Positions 35,430 to 42,713 of a stretch of DNA of 64,000 bases are shown one piece after another (the first letter of the stretch is position 1; every line of letters begins with the position of its first letter). The position numbers were made by a program, and so were the translations under genes. The DNA comes from Desulfosporosinus sp. I2 (GTDB taxonomy: Bacteria; Bacillota; Desulfitobacteriia; Desulfitobacteriales; Desulfitobacteriaceae). Below the pieces are notes generated by a model. That model saw only the letters and a program-made list of their open reading frames with translations. It was not told the DNA's origin and made no database searches. The stretch spans positions 33,016-97,015 of the forward strand of contig NZ_JYNH01000006.1 of the NCBI RefSeq assembly GCF_000960765.1, read 5' to 3'.

Positions 35430-35462
35430 GGGGATATTATCCTGATATCCCCTTCTTTTTTT
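35430..35462 (+). terminator. hairpin terminator/attenuator inside the TTT operon
   Basis: GGGGATAT/ATATCCCC stem, 7-base loop, then TTCTTTTTTT. It lies between the binding-protein gene and the tctB-like gene; partial read-through would give more receptor than permease. Confidence 0.75.
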
Positions 35463-35492
35463 CTCATGGTTAACTTGATTAGGAGTGAAAAT

Positions 35493-35996
35493 ATGAAACA
35501 ACGCGATATGGCTTCGCCGATAATTCTCATGGCCTTTAGTCTTTTCTTCTTATATCAAACTCTTTTGATTAAGAAAGTAGGCGGAGTTTCGGTCATCGGG
35601 TCAGGGCTATTTCCCCAAATCCTACTTACGCTGATCCTGATTATTTCAGCGGCCAATGTTTTTAATACCTGGCGTGCCGCTAAAAAAGTGGGACAGGTAG
35701 AGAGTGGGGAGCTTGTTGAGAGTGTCGGGTGTGTAAAGAGCGTCAAGATACTTAACCACTGGGCAGCACTTAGTACAATCGCTATGCTTATCATTACCGT
35801 GGTGTTATCGGATGTAATAGGTTTCCTATTAGCGTCAGGGCTCTTTCTCTTCTTTTTCTCGCTGTATATGACTCGTAAATTTGATGTTCGAAATCTAATA
35901 AAGTTAGCAATTTTCGCAGTAATTGTTTCAGTAACGATTCATTATGCATTTGTGAGTCTTCTCCAACTGACATTACCTAGCGGCATCCTGTTTTAA
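35493..35996 (+). CDS. TTT transporter small permease subunit, TctB-like
   Basis: 167-aa protein with four hydrophobic segments, a poorly conserved but position-diagnostic TctB family member (SPIILMAFSLFFLYQTLLIK at the start, GSGLFPQILLTLIL). Start ATG 35493 has TAGGAG upstream; an in-frame ATG at 35466 lacks a site. It is followed at 18 bp by the large permease gene. Confidence 0.88.
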   Translation: MKQRDMASPIILMAFSLFFLYQTLLIKKVGGVSVIGSGLFPQILLTLILIISAANVFNTWRAAKKVGQVESGELVESVGCVKSVKILNHWAALSTIAMLIITVVLSDVIGFLLASGLFLFFFSLYMTRKFDVRNLIKLAIFAVIVSVTIHYAFVSLLQLTLPSGILF

Positions 35997-36014
35997 GGAG
36001 GTGGAAAAATAAAA

Positions 36015-37514
36015 ATGGTAACTCTTTTTTTTACGAGCATAGTCTCATTGCTTTCTGTAAAGATGCTTGGGTTGATGATTATCGGTGTCGTTGTAGGATT
36101 AGTTTTTGGTGCGATTCCTGGCCTTACGTCCACGATGGCAGTAGCTATGATCCTGCCTGTTACATTTACTATGGATTCTGTGACAGGAATGACCTTTTTA
36201 ATGGCTCTTTACGTAGGGGGTATTTCCGGGGGCCTGATTTCTGCTATCTTGCTTAAGATCCCTGGTACTCCTTCATCCATTGCTACGTGTTTCGACGGCC
36301 ACCCCATGACGGCAAAAGGTTTGGCCGGAAAGGCACTGGCTATCGGGATTTTTGCCTCTATGGTTGGTGGTATTATTGGTAATATTATTTTGGTCTTTCT
36401 GTCTCCGCCTTTGGCCAAATTAGCTCTTACATTTGGACCCTTTGAGTATTTTTCGATTGGAATTTTTTCTCTGACGATCATTGCCAGTCTCGCCTCAGGT
36501 TCTTTTTCAAAAGGAATTATCGCTGGCTTGATGGGGGTATTCTTCTCAACCTTCGGTATGGCACCGGTCGATGGAGTATCTCGCTTTGATTTTGGAATTT
36601 ACGATATGCGAAATGGCTTTGCTCTTCTTCCGGTCTTGCTCGGTGTTTTTGCGGTGACCGATATTCTAAAAGAATTAGCTAAGGCACACAACAAGGAAAA
36701 CGCGGAGAAAACGGCTCAAGATCTTGGTGGATACAGTCTAGGGCTTTCCTTTTTTAAAGAAATGGCCCGTCAACCAATGAACTTTATCCGTTCTTCATTG
36801 ATTGGAACCTTTATCGGTATCTTGCCAGGCATCGGTGGAAGTACCGCAAGCATTCTTTCTTATAGTGAAGCACGCCGGGCATCGAAACACCCGGAAAAAT
36901 TTGGCACGGGGATATCCGATGGAATTATTGCTTCAGAAGCTTCTAACAATGCAATGGTCGGAGGTGCTTTGGTTACGTTAGTGACCATGGGTATTCCAGG
37001 AGATTCGACGACAGCAATATTATTGGGCGGCATGATGATTCATGGTTTGCAACCCGGTCCACTTTTGATGCAAACCAACCCAGAGGTTGTCTATGGCATT
37101 TTCGCTGCGCTGTTTATCGCTAATATCTTATTCTTTGTCATTGAGTACAGTGGCATTAAGCTCTTTATCAAAGTGCTCGATATACCTCGCCACTTCCTCT
37201 ATCCAGTCATCTTTGTGATGTGCATGGTGGGCTCTTACGCCAATAACAATATGATGTTTGATATTTACACGATGATCTTGTTTGGCGTAATTGGTTATCT
37301 CTTGGACGGACGAGGATATTCGATGGCGTGCTTTGTGATCGGATTTATTCTGGGACCGATGATTGAAGTCAATTTACGCCGGGCCTTGATGGTCAGTCAT
37401 GGGAGTTTTGTTCCATTTGTAACCAGACCTATCTCTTTGATCTTTCTCATTGTTGCAGCGTTATCCTTGATTCTGACTTTGAAAAAGGAATTTAAAAAAC
37501 CTATAGCTAAGTAG
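36015..37514 (+). CDS. TTT transporter large permease subunit, TctA-like
   Basis: 499-aa permease with about 11-12 helices. Diagnostic stretches are GAIPGLTSTMAVAMILPVTF, GGISGGLISAILLKIPGTPS, GILPGIGGSTASILSYSEAR, MGIPGDSTTAILLGGMMIHG and GPMIEVNLRRALMVSHG, which are the two repeated P-G-motif halves of the family. AAGGAGGTG precedes ATG 36015. With TctC and TctB it forms a complete secondary transporter in the sigma-54 regulon. Confidence 0.95.
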   Translation: MVTLFFTSIVSLLSVKMLGLMIIGVVVGLVFGAIPGLTSTMAVAMILPVTFTMDSVTGMTFLMALYVGGISGGLISAILLKIPGTPSSIATCFDGHPMTAKGLAGKALAIGIFASMVGGIIGNIILVFLSPPLAKLALTFGPFEYFSIGIFSLTIIASLASGSFSKGIIAGLMGVFFSTFGMAPVDGVSRFDFGIYDMRNGFALLPVLLGVFAVTDILKELAKAHNKENAEKTAQDLGGYSLGLSFFKEMARQPMNFIRSSLIGTFIGILPGIGGSTASILSYSEARRASKHPEKFGTGISDGIIASEASNNAMVGGALVTLVTMGIPGDSTTAILLGGMMIHGLQPGPLLMQTNPEVVYGIFAALFIANILFFVIEYSGIKLFIKVLDIPRHFLYPVIFVMCMVGSYANNNMMFDIYTMILFGVIGYLLDGRGYSMACFVIGFILGPMIEVNLRRALMVSHGSFVPFVTRPISLIFLIVAALSLILTLKKEFKKPIAK

Positions 37515-37653
37515 TTGTTCCATTACAGTTTTATAATGGAGCGCATTCTGGATGATACGCGTCGGATCCAAGTACCCTTGTGGAACGACAAGTTCGGCCA
37601 AGTACAATTATATTTGGGCAGTATGTGTTCTAAGTCAGTAATGTGACCATTAT

Positions 37654-37750
37654 CCCCTATACTATTGAAGTGTAGGGGATTTTTTGTCCCTAATTACTTT
37701 TTCGCCAAGTTTCGCCGTCGATGTAGAATATAGTTGTTGAAGGACAAACT
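37654..37750 (+). repeat. dispersed repeat, copy 2 (hairpin + tandem TTTCGCC)
   Basis: Hairpin CCCCTATAC/GTGTAGGGG (37654-37678), then TTTCGCCAAGTTTCGCCGTC (37700-37719), then ATAGTTGTTGAAGGACAA. The order and spacing match copy 1 at 18209-18310. The rest of the 37515-37846 gap contains a CCATTA/TAATGG hairpin at about 37519-37540 and nothing else I can support. Confidence 0.7.
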
Positions 37751-37846
37751 ATCGATCAACTGCATGATTATAAACAAGGGCTTACAGTGTAAGGGTTAGT
37801 TTCTCCAAAGGTCGCTAGAGAATCTAGGAAAAGGAGAAGAGGGAGA

Positions 37847-38620
37847 TTGGCAAACAACCGAGCTTCGATTACGTTCACCATATTGGGATTAGTGGGAATT
37901 CTAGATACGATCTTCGTTCTTGCGCTTAATGGAGGGATCAATCTTGGAACTCTTCTGCCTGGCTTTCTAGGAGTGACTATGCTCTTTTGGGGATTAAAGA
38001 GGGACTATCTAAAGCGACATCTTCTTAAAGATCGCTTTCTAAGGTTTCGTCGGTTGGTTCGCTTAAGTATCTTAATGCTTCTAGCTTCTTTTATTCTTAT
38101 TGAGAGTTTGTTGCTGTATAATACCAAGGATCCAGTACCAAGCCAAGTTGATTACCTTATCATACTTGGAGCGGGCCTTAATGGAGATAAACTCTCTTGG
38201 ACTCTTTGGGAACGGGTAGATATGGGTTTAAGAAGTCTACAAGATAATAAGGATATGATAGTTGTTGTCTCTGGTGGAAAAGGACCTGGAGAGTGGATTA
38301 CTGAAGCCGAGGCTATGCAGCGTTATTTGGTTGAGCAGGGCATCGCAAAGGAACGTATAATCAAGGAAGAGCAGTCGACAAGTACAATGGAGAATTTTCG
38401 TTATACGCGTGAGCTTCTTGTGCAACAATCGAGTTATGAACCTTCTAAGCCTGTGTTGGTCATCACGAATGATTTTCATATGTTTCGCTCGAAGATTCTA
38501 GCAAGGCGTAATGGATTAAATCCAGTCGGTGTTCCTTCACCGACACCTTGGTATTTGAGACCCAATGCTTACTTAAGGGAGTATTTTGCGGTTGTAAAGT
38601 CTTTAGTTTTCGATCGGTAA
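37847..38620 (+). CDS. YdcF-like (DUF218/ElyC/SanA) membrane-anchored protein
   Basis: 257 aa. Three hydrophobic segments in the first 95 residues (about 5-28, 32-46, 70-92) are followed by a DUF218 domain facing outside: DYLIILGAGLNGDKLSW, VVVSGGKGPGEWITEAEAM, IIKEEQSTSTMENFRYT and TNDFHMFRSKILAR. Proteins of this family are linked to envelope polysaccharide handling and vancomycin/SDS sensitivity. The start is TTG 37847 with AAAGGAGAAGAGGGAG just before it. A single-gene unit. Confidence 0.88.
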   Translation: MANNRASITFTILGLVGILDTIFVLALNGGINLGTLLPGFLGVTMLFWGLKRDYLKRHLLKDRFLRFRRLVRLSILMLLASFILIESLLLYNTKDPVPSQVDYLIILGAGLNGDKLSWTLWERVDMGLRSLQDNKDMIVVVSGGKGPGEWITEAEAMQRYLVEQGIAKERIIKEEQSTSTMENFRYTRELLVQQSSYEPSKPVLVITNDFHMFRSKILARRNGLNPVGVPSPTPWYLRPNAYLREYFAVVKSLVFDR

Positions 38621-38726
38621 TGGGTGGGACGCCTACTGATTGTTCAACGTGCGTGGTATACTTGTATCAAATTAAGGTATTGCTTGTGGATCTCAAATTG
38701 GATCGCAGCACGAAGGAGTTTACAAG

Positions 38727-38930
38727 ATGATTAAGGTTTATAGTAATTATGTTGCATGTGATTCTCACGATGAAGCAGTCAAAGCCCAGGCAATTATAAC
38801 CAATGCAATGTGTCATATCCCCAATATTTGTAATGATCGTGATGTGTTTCTGGTCGAGCATGAACTTGGCAAGGACAAAATGCTGGAATTGTTAAATGAA
38901 GAAGGTTTAGTTTGCAAGTTGAACTCGTAA
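38727..38930 (+). CDS. hypothetical protein, 67 aa
   Basis: Small soluble protein of unknown function (MIKVYSNYVACDSHDEAVKA, ending EEGLVCKLNS) with three Cys and one His near the middle (CHIPNIC). CGAAGGAG precedes ATG 38727. It lies 59 bp ahead of the selenoprotein gene and may share its transcript. Confidence 0.5.
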   Translation: MIKVYSNYVACDSHDEAVKAQAIITNAMCHIPNICNDRDVFLVEHELGKDKMLELLNEEGLVCKLNS

Positions 38931-38989
38931 AAATACGGGGTATAGGGAGATGGATGAGTGAAACAATCAAACGGGAGAGGAGTTTCCTT

Positions 38990-39400
38990 ATGTTCGAGAT
39001 GAAAAAAAACGTGGTTCTACCTAGTGCTAGTGACTGCTGAGGTACTTCGTCTAGTGCTGGTCAGCACGTTAACGAAAACACCGAACACTGTAAAATTTGC
39101 GGGAATTCCCTGGAGTACTTTGATCAAGGCAAAGCACTGACTTGTGCCCAGTGTGGCAAACAGGAGATAGCAAACATCTGTTGCTCTAATGGTCATTATG
39201 TATGTGATGAGTGCCACGGAAAAGGGGTTTTCGACTTAGTCAAAGACTATGTGCTTGATTGCAAGTCTAAAAATCCGTTGGAAATCGCCGAAACACTTAT
39301 GGGATATGACGACCAAGTTCCCATGCTTGGCTGTGAAAACGCTTGGATAGCGGCTGGAGCCTTGATCGCGGCCATTAAGAACGAAGGTAGATCATTGTGA
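38990..39400 (+). CDS. selenoprotein: DUF5714-type protein, N-terminal part, Sec17 encoded by UGA
   Basis: 136 codons with an in-frame TGA at 39038-39040. ATG 38990 has GGGAGAGGAG upstream, while nothing after the TGA has a start site. Codons 1-16 read MFEMKKNVVLPSASDC, so the residue would be Sec17 in a Cys16-Sec17-Gly motif. A bacterial SECIS hairpin follows at once. After it come zinc-ribbon-like Cys pairs (CKICGN, CAQCGK, CDECHGKG) and VPMLGCENAWIAAGALIAAI, the first half of a DUF5714 domain. The Cys-Sec pair suggests redox or metal work; function unknown. The second half of the domain is in the overlapping next gene. I know of no described selenoprotein of this family, but could not search. 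Confidence 0.82.
39041..39076 (+). promoter_or_regulatory. bacterial SECIS element
   Basis: Immediately 3' of the UGA. Lower stem TTCGT/ACGAA (39046-39050 with 39072-39076), internal loop, upper stem GTGCT/AGCAC, apical loop GGTC at 39059-39062. The loop begins 19 bases after the UGA, the same distance as in the E. coli fdhF SECIS. Confidence 0.85.
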
Positions 39401-39819
39401 CTGATGATCAGGTTCTAGAGGTTCTAAATCGAACAGCAAGGCAGGCTATTGGCGGATATTGTGGTCTGACAGGCCTATGCGGTATCGCTGTAGCTATAGG
39501 CGCTTGCTTCAGTGTTATTCTGGGAGCGGGCTGTCCTAAAGACCAAGAGACGGCAACTACCATGAGAGTCGTTGCCAAGATGGTTAACACTATTGCTAAC
39601 GAAACAGGGCCATGCTGTTGTAAGAACTTCGTTCGAAAATCATTGACTGAGGCAGTAAAATTGGTGAAAGAGCATCTAAGTGTTTCCCTGCCAATAGTTA
39701 GTGAGAACATAATTTGTAAACATGTTGAACGACATCCTCACGGGTGCAGGAAAGAAAAGTGTTCCTATTTTGGCAAGGACACTACTACAAACGAGCAACT
39801 TACTGAATGTAAGACCTGA
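39397..39819 (+). CDS. DUF5714 protein, C-terminal part (split or frameshifted from the selenoprotein)
   Basis: 140 aa with the second half of DUF5714: ARQAIGGYCGLTGLCGIAVA, IGACFSVILGAGCPKDQE and ANETGPCCCKNFVRKSL, rich in Cys. In family members as I know them this is continuous with the preceding part. Here GTG 39397 overlaps the stop (GTGA), in the -1 frame, with GAAGG at 39383. A tag codon 9 bases upstream closes this frame, so the junction window is very short. It may be a natural two-gene split with coupled translation, or a 1-base loss. The C-terminal tail has CKHVERHPHGCRKEKC, a further possible metal site. Confidence 0.7.
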   Translation: MTDDQVLEVLNRTARQAIGGYCGLTGLCGIAVAIGACFSVILGAGCPKDQETATTMRVVAKMVNTIANETGPCCCKNFVRKSLTEAVKLVKEHLSVSLPIVSENIICKHVERHPHGCRKEKCSYFGKDTTTNEQLTECKT

Positions 39820-39852
39820 ACTGTCTAAATTCCTGTTTCGGGTAAACAGGGT

Positions 39853-39893
39853 AGTATAAGAAAGGCATCCAATGCGGATGCCTTTCTTATACT
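39853..39893. terminator. long hairpin terminator
   Basis: An 18-bp perfect stem (AGTATAAGAAAGGCATCC and its complement) with loop AATGC. It contains T-rich flanks on both sides, so it may act in both directions. Confidence 0.75.
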
Positions 39894-39986
39894 AGTATTA
39901 TCAACTTAGAAGAAAAGCAGGAAGCACGAAGGAAATCGGCAAATAATGGAAGTCAATCACTTGATGGAATTGGAAATTTTTGTAAT

Positions 39987-40259
39987 TTATTCTTCAGTAA
40001 TGACTCCTGTTATTTGTAATAAAAGATCTCTCAATTGCCAGTTTAAGGTGCAAACACCATTCTTATTCTTGTACAGCATAGCCGGGCTACCGTTAACGAT
40101 TAGATCCTTTACAACGGTATCCTCTGAGTCATAAAATGTCCCACGTGATGTTCCACCAGCATTATTTTCTTGGCGAAAAACGATTACTTTATCCATATAA
40201 TTATATTCAATTGAAATCTGGGCCACATTTGTTCCTAGAGCTTCAAGTAGAATTCGTCT
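39987..40259 (-). pseudogene. DUF4367-like fragment
   Basis: On the minus strand the frame from about 40259 reads RRILLEALGTNVAQISIEYN...DKVIVFRQENNAGGT...NGVCTLNWQLRDLLLQITGVITEE and stops. The closing pattern (strand, then W-x-x-x-D-L-x-x-x-I-T-G-x-I-T-E-E) resembles DUF4367 tails, which normally continue with a short helix. Both ends are broken, so this is a remnant. The rest of 39894-40362 shows no gene. Confidence 0.45.
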
Positions 40260-40362
40260 TTATAAATAAAATATTTCTGAGAATAAGGGGATTTTATGTA
40301 ACCTTTTGATAGCCTCAAAGCCTCTATATAAGGGCGGGATTGACTATTAGGAGGGGAATATT

Positions 40363-40461
40363 GTGGTTAACAAAGGTAATTTAAATAAGTATAAGTATGA
40401 ATTAATATTTATAGGGTTATCGGCTTTAGTAATACTTGGGATAGTTTTATTGCCTAAATAA
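40363..40461 (+). CDS. 32-aa small membrane peptide
   Basis: GTG 40363 follows AGGAGGGG by 6 bases. The peptide is a short polar head (VNKGNLNKYKYE) and one hydrophobic helix (LIFIGLSALVILGIVLL) ending in PK. A well-placed ribosome site supports translation; function unknown. Confidence 0.45.
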   Translation: MVNKGNLNKYKYELIFIGLSALVILGIVLLPK

Positions 40462-40505
40462 CTCTGTAGAGACGCGATTTAAGAGATTAGAGAGGGGAAA
40501 TTGAA

Positions 40506-40676
40506 ATGTTAGTTTTTCCGGCGTTTATAACGCCCACTGTGAGTATTATTGGAATGATTTTACCATTCATTGTGCTCCCAGTAATAGTAATCGTACTCGT
40601 GGTATGGCATGTGAGAAAACTCAACAGTATTGATGGGACTCTACGGGAGATTCTGGAAATATTGAAAAACAATTAA
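40506..40676 (+). CDS. 56-aa small membrane protein
   Basis: ATG 40506 follows GAGAGGGG by about 8 bases. One long hydrophobic stretch (ITPTVSIIGMILPFIVLPVI plus VIVLVVW) is followed by a basic, amphipathic tail (HVRKLNSIDGTLREILEILKNN), as in small one-helix proteins that join membrane complexes. Function unknown. It lies 45 bp after the 32-aa gene and may share its transcript. Confidence 0.5.
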   Translation: MLVFPAFITPTVSIIGMILPFIVLPVIVIVLVVWHVRKLNSIDGTLREILEILKNN

Positions 40677-40881
40677 TTATTGAATGGGAGTTGTCGTGAA
40701 GTCGTATCATTTAATTGTTAGGGTTGGTTATAGACTAAGGATGAAACAACAAATAGGAAAAATTTTCATGATAGGCAGGATATATCACTCCGGGGGAGAA
40801 AATATTTATAGACGGTTTTGGGGGCAATACTTTAATATCATTAACCGTTTATAACCCCTAAAAATTAGAGGAGGGATCAGT

Positions 40882-41238
40882 TTGGAAAAGTTTCTATTTG
40901 TCTTAAGTCGTGGGCTTGAGGATCCGACCCGTGCTACTCGGGCATTACAGCTTGCAAAGGTGGCCAAGGAAAAGGGACATGAAGTCAATGTTTTCTTAGT
41001 TGATGATGCAGTTGCTTATGCAGTGATGGGCTTAGCGGATAATGTAAAGGCCCCCACTGGAGATTCTGCTAAACCCTATCTTGATTATTTAATTGAGAAT
41101 AAAGTAGCCTTCTTTATTTGTACCCCTTGTGCTAGAACCAGACTTTATAGTGAAGAAGAGTATATCGAAGGAGCAAAGTTATCGACGGCTGCCCACCTCA
41201 TTGACTTAGCGACTGAGTCAAAAGTATTCACATTCTAG
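40882..41238 (+). CDS. DsrE/DsrF-like family protein
   Basis: 118-aa alpha/beta protein (KFLFVLSRGLEDPTRATRAL, KEKGHEVNVFLVDDAVAYAV, FFICTPCARTRLYSEEEYIE). The DsrE fold is used for sulfur relay; the Cys pair CTPC is at the position of the active Cys in several members. It is a single-gene unit with GAGGAGGGAT before TTG 40882. A weak hairpin near 41308-41347 may end it. Confidence 0.85.
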   Translation: MEKFLFVLSRGLEDPTRATRALQLAKVAKEKGHEVNVFLVDDAVAYAVMGLADNVKAPTGDSAKPYLDYLIENKVAFFICTPCARTRLYSEEEYIEGAKLSTAAHLIDLATESKVFTF

Positions 41239-41375
41239 AGCATAAGCTACAATGGATTTAGCATAATTGACAAAATGCATGAGGTCTGTTCGATGAGGGA
41301 ACTGAAAGGAACTCGCTTTAACTTATGGTTTAACCGGGTTCTTTTTATGTCCCTTAATGATAAAAGCATATTTTT

Positions 41376-41414
41376 TTAAGCAAATTTTAACATAAATTTC
41401 ACCAAATATTCACC
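41376..41414 (+). promoter_or_regulatory. four 11-bp-phased direct repeats, Pho-box-like operator
   Basis: TTAAGC (41376), TTAACA (41387), TTCACC (41398) and TTCACC (41409) are spaced exactly 11 bp. This phasing and the TTAACA/TTCACA words match sites of PhoP/PhoB-type OmpR-family regulators. A -10-like TACACT is at 41435-41440. A similar pair precedes the terD genes at 46147. Confidence 0.5.
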
Positions 41415-41514
41415 AAACAGATAAAGATTAGTAGTACACTTAAAGTTGTCTAGATACATTGATTAACATCGATCAAGAAAGGAGAGAAGTACTCTTCAAG
41501 TTGGGTACGATTAA

Positions 41515-42713
41515 ATGAGACATTTTAATTATTTATCCAAAGAGGGCATGGAAGCCACTTTTTTTAAAGCGCCAGAGTCCTTTAATAAAGAAACGCCCCG
41601 AGAAATTCTTTCATATGCACTCGGGGCGACGTTATATATGCCCGGAACTAGAGAAACTATCTCCCCCGATATTATTTCTAAGAAAAATATTGGACTCGCC
41701 TCCACAGTTTTCTGCTTAGAAGATTCGATTGGGGATTCAGAGGTGCCCACTGCAGAGAAAAATATCATTACTGAAGTGAAAAAATATTTTTTTCGGCCTT
41801 GAGTCGTCAAGAGATCGACATTGCTGATCTGCCTTTGATTTTCATTCGGGTTAGGAATCCAGAACAGATCCTCAGGCTTGTCGAAGAAATGGGAGACAGC
41901 TCAAAGCTGATTACCGGGTTTATCTTTCCGAAATTTACATCAGAAAGCTATAGATATTTTGAAATTATCAAGAGTCTTAATGATCAAGCGACGGGGCCGT
42001 ATTACGGATTACCAATCATTGAAAGCTCTGGGGTTATCTATCATGAATCGAGATTAAAAGAACTGATGGGAATTAAACGTTTATTAGATTCCTATCATGA
42101 CTTAGTCTTAAATGTTCGAATTGGAGCAACTGATTTGTCTGGCTACTATGGTATCCGCAGAGGACCGGACGTGACGATCTATGATATTACTGTGATTCGG
42201 GATTGCATCGCTGACATTATTAACGTTTTTGGACGAAGCGAGAGCGATTACGTAGTCTCTGGACCCGTATGGGAGTATTTCTCAAATGGAGGTAGAGTTC
42301 TCAAACCTCAGCTTCGTAAGACCCCATTTGAAGAATTCCATGATATCCATGGCAATAATAGAACAAAGATCAGAAGCCAACTTTTAAATAAATATGTGGA
42401 TGGCTTAATCCGTGAGGTAATTTTGGACAGGGAAAATGGAATTATCGGAAAAACCATTATTCACCCGAGCCATATCATTCCTGTACAATCACTCTATATT
42501 GTTGGGCATGAGGAATACCTGGATGCTTTAAGTATCATTGGGAATAACCATGAATCTCAAGGTGTCTTGAGTAGCCACTATACCAATAAAATGAATGAAA
42601 TCAAACCGCATTATAATTGGGCCCGAAAAATCTTATTACGAGCAAAGAATTATGGAGTATTTCATGAGCAACACAATTTCATTAGTCTCTTCACCGAAGA
42701 TATTCACGTATAA
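41515..42713 (+). CDS. HpcH/HpaI aldolase/citrate-lyase-like TIM-barrel protein of Ter modules, frameshifted
   Basis: Predicted C-C bond lyase that belongs to Ter biosynthetic modules, about 399 aa if read through. The N-terminal part (LGATLYMPGTRETISPDI, STVFCLEDSIGDSEV) stops at 41802. The rest (DLPLIFIRVRNPEQILRLVE, TGFIFPKF, RIGATDLSGYYGIRRGPD, GKTIIHPSHIIPVQ) is in the -1 frame from about 41784. The switch point is a T7 run (41787-41793); read as T_TTT_TTT it is a perfect -1 slippery heptamer giving K-Y-F-F-S-A-L-S-R. Either programmed frameshift, one-base loss or sequencing error. The 3' end overlaps the phosphoribosyltransferase gene by 50 bases. Confidence 0.75.

Noticed and set aside
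39398..39400. Second TGA of the DUF5714 gene as another Sec codon
   Set aside because: Read-through meets TAG five codons later and no SECIS-like hairpin with a GGT/GGTC loop follows.
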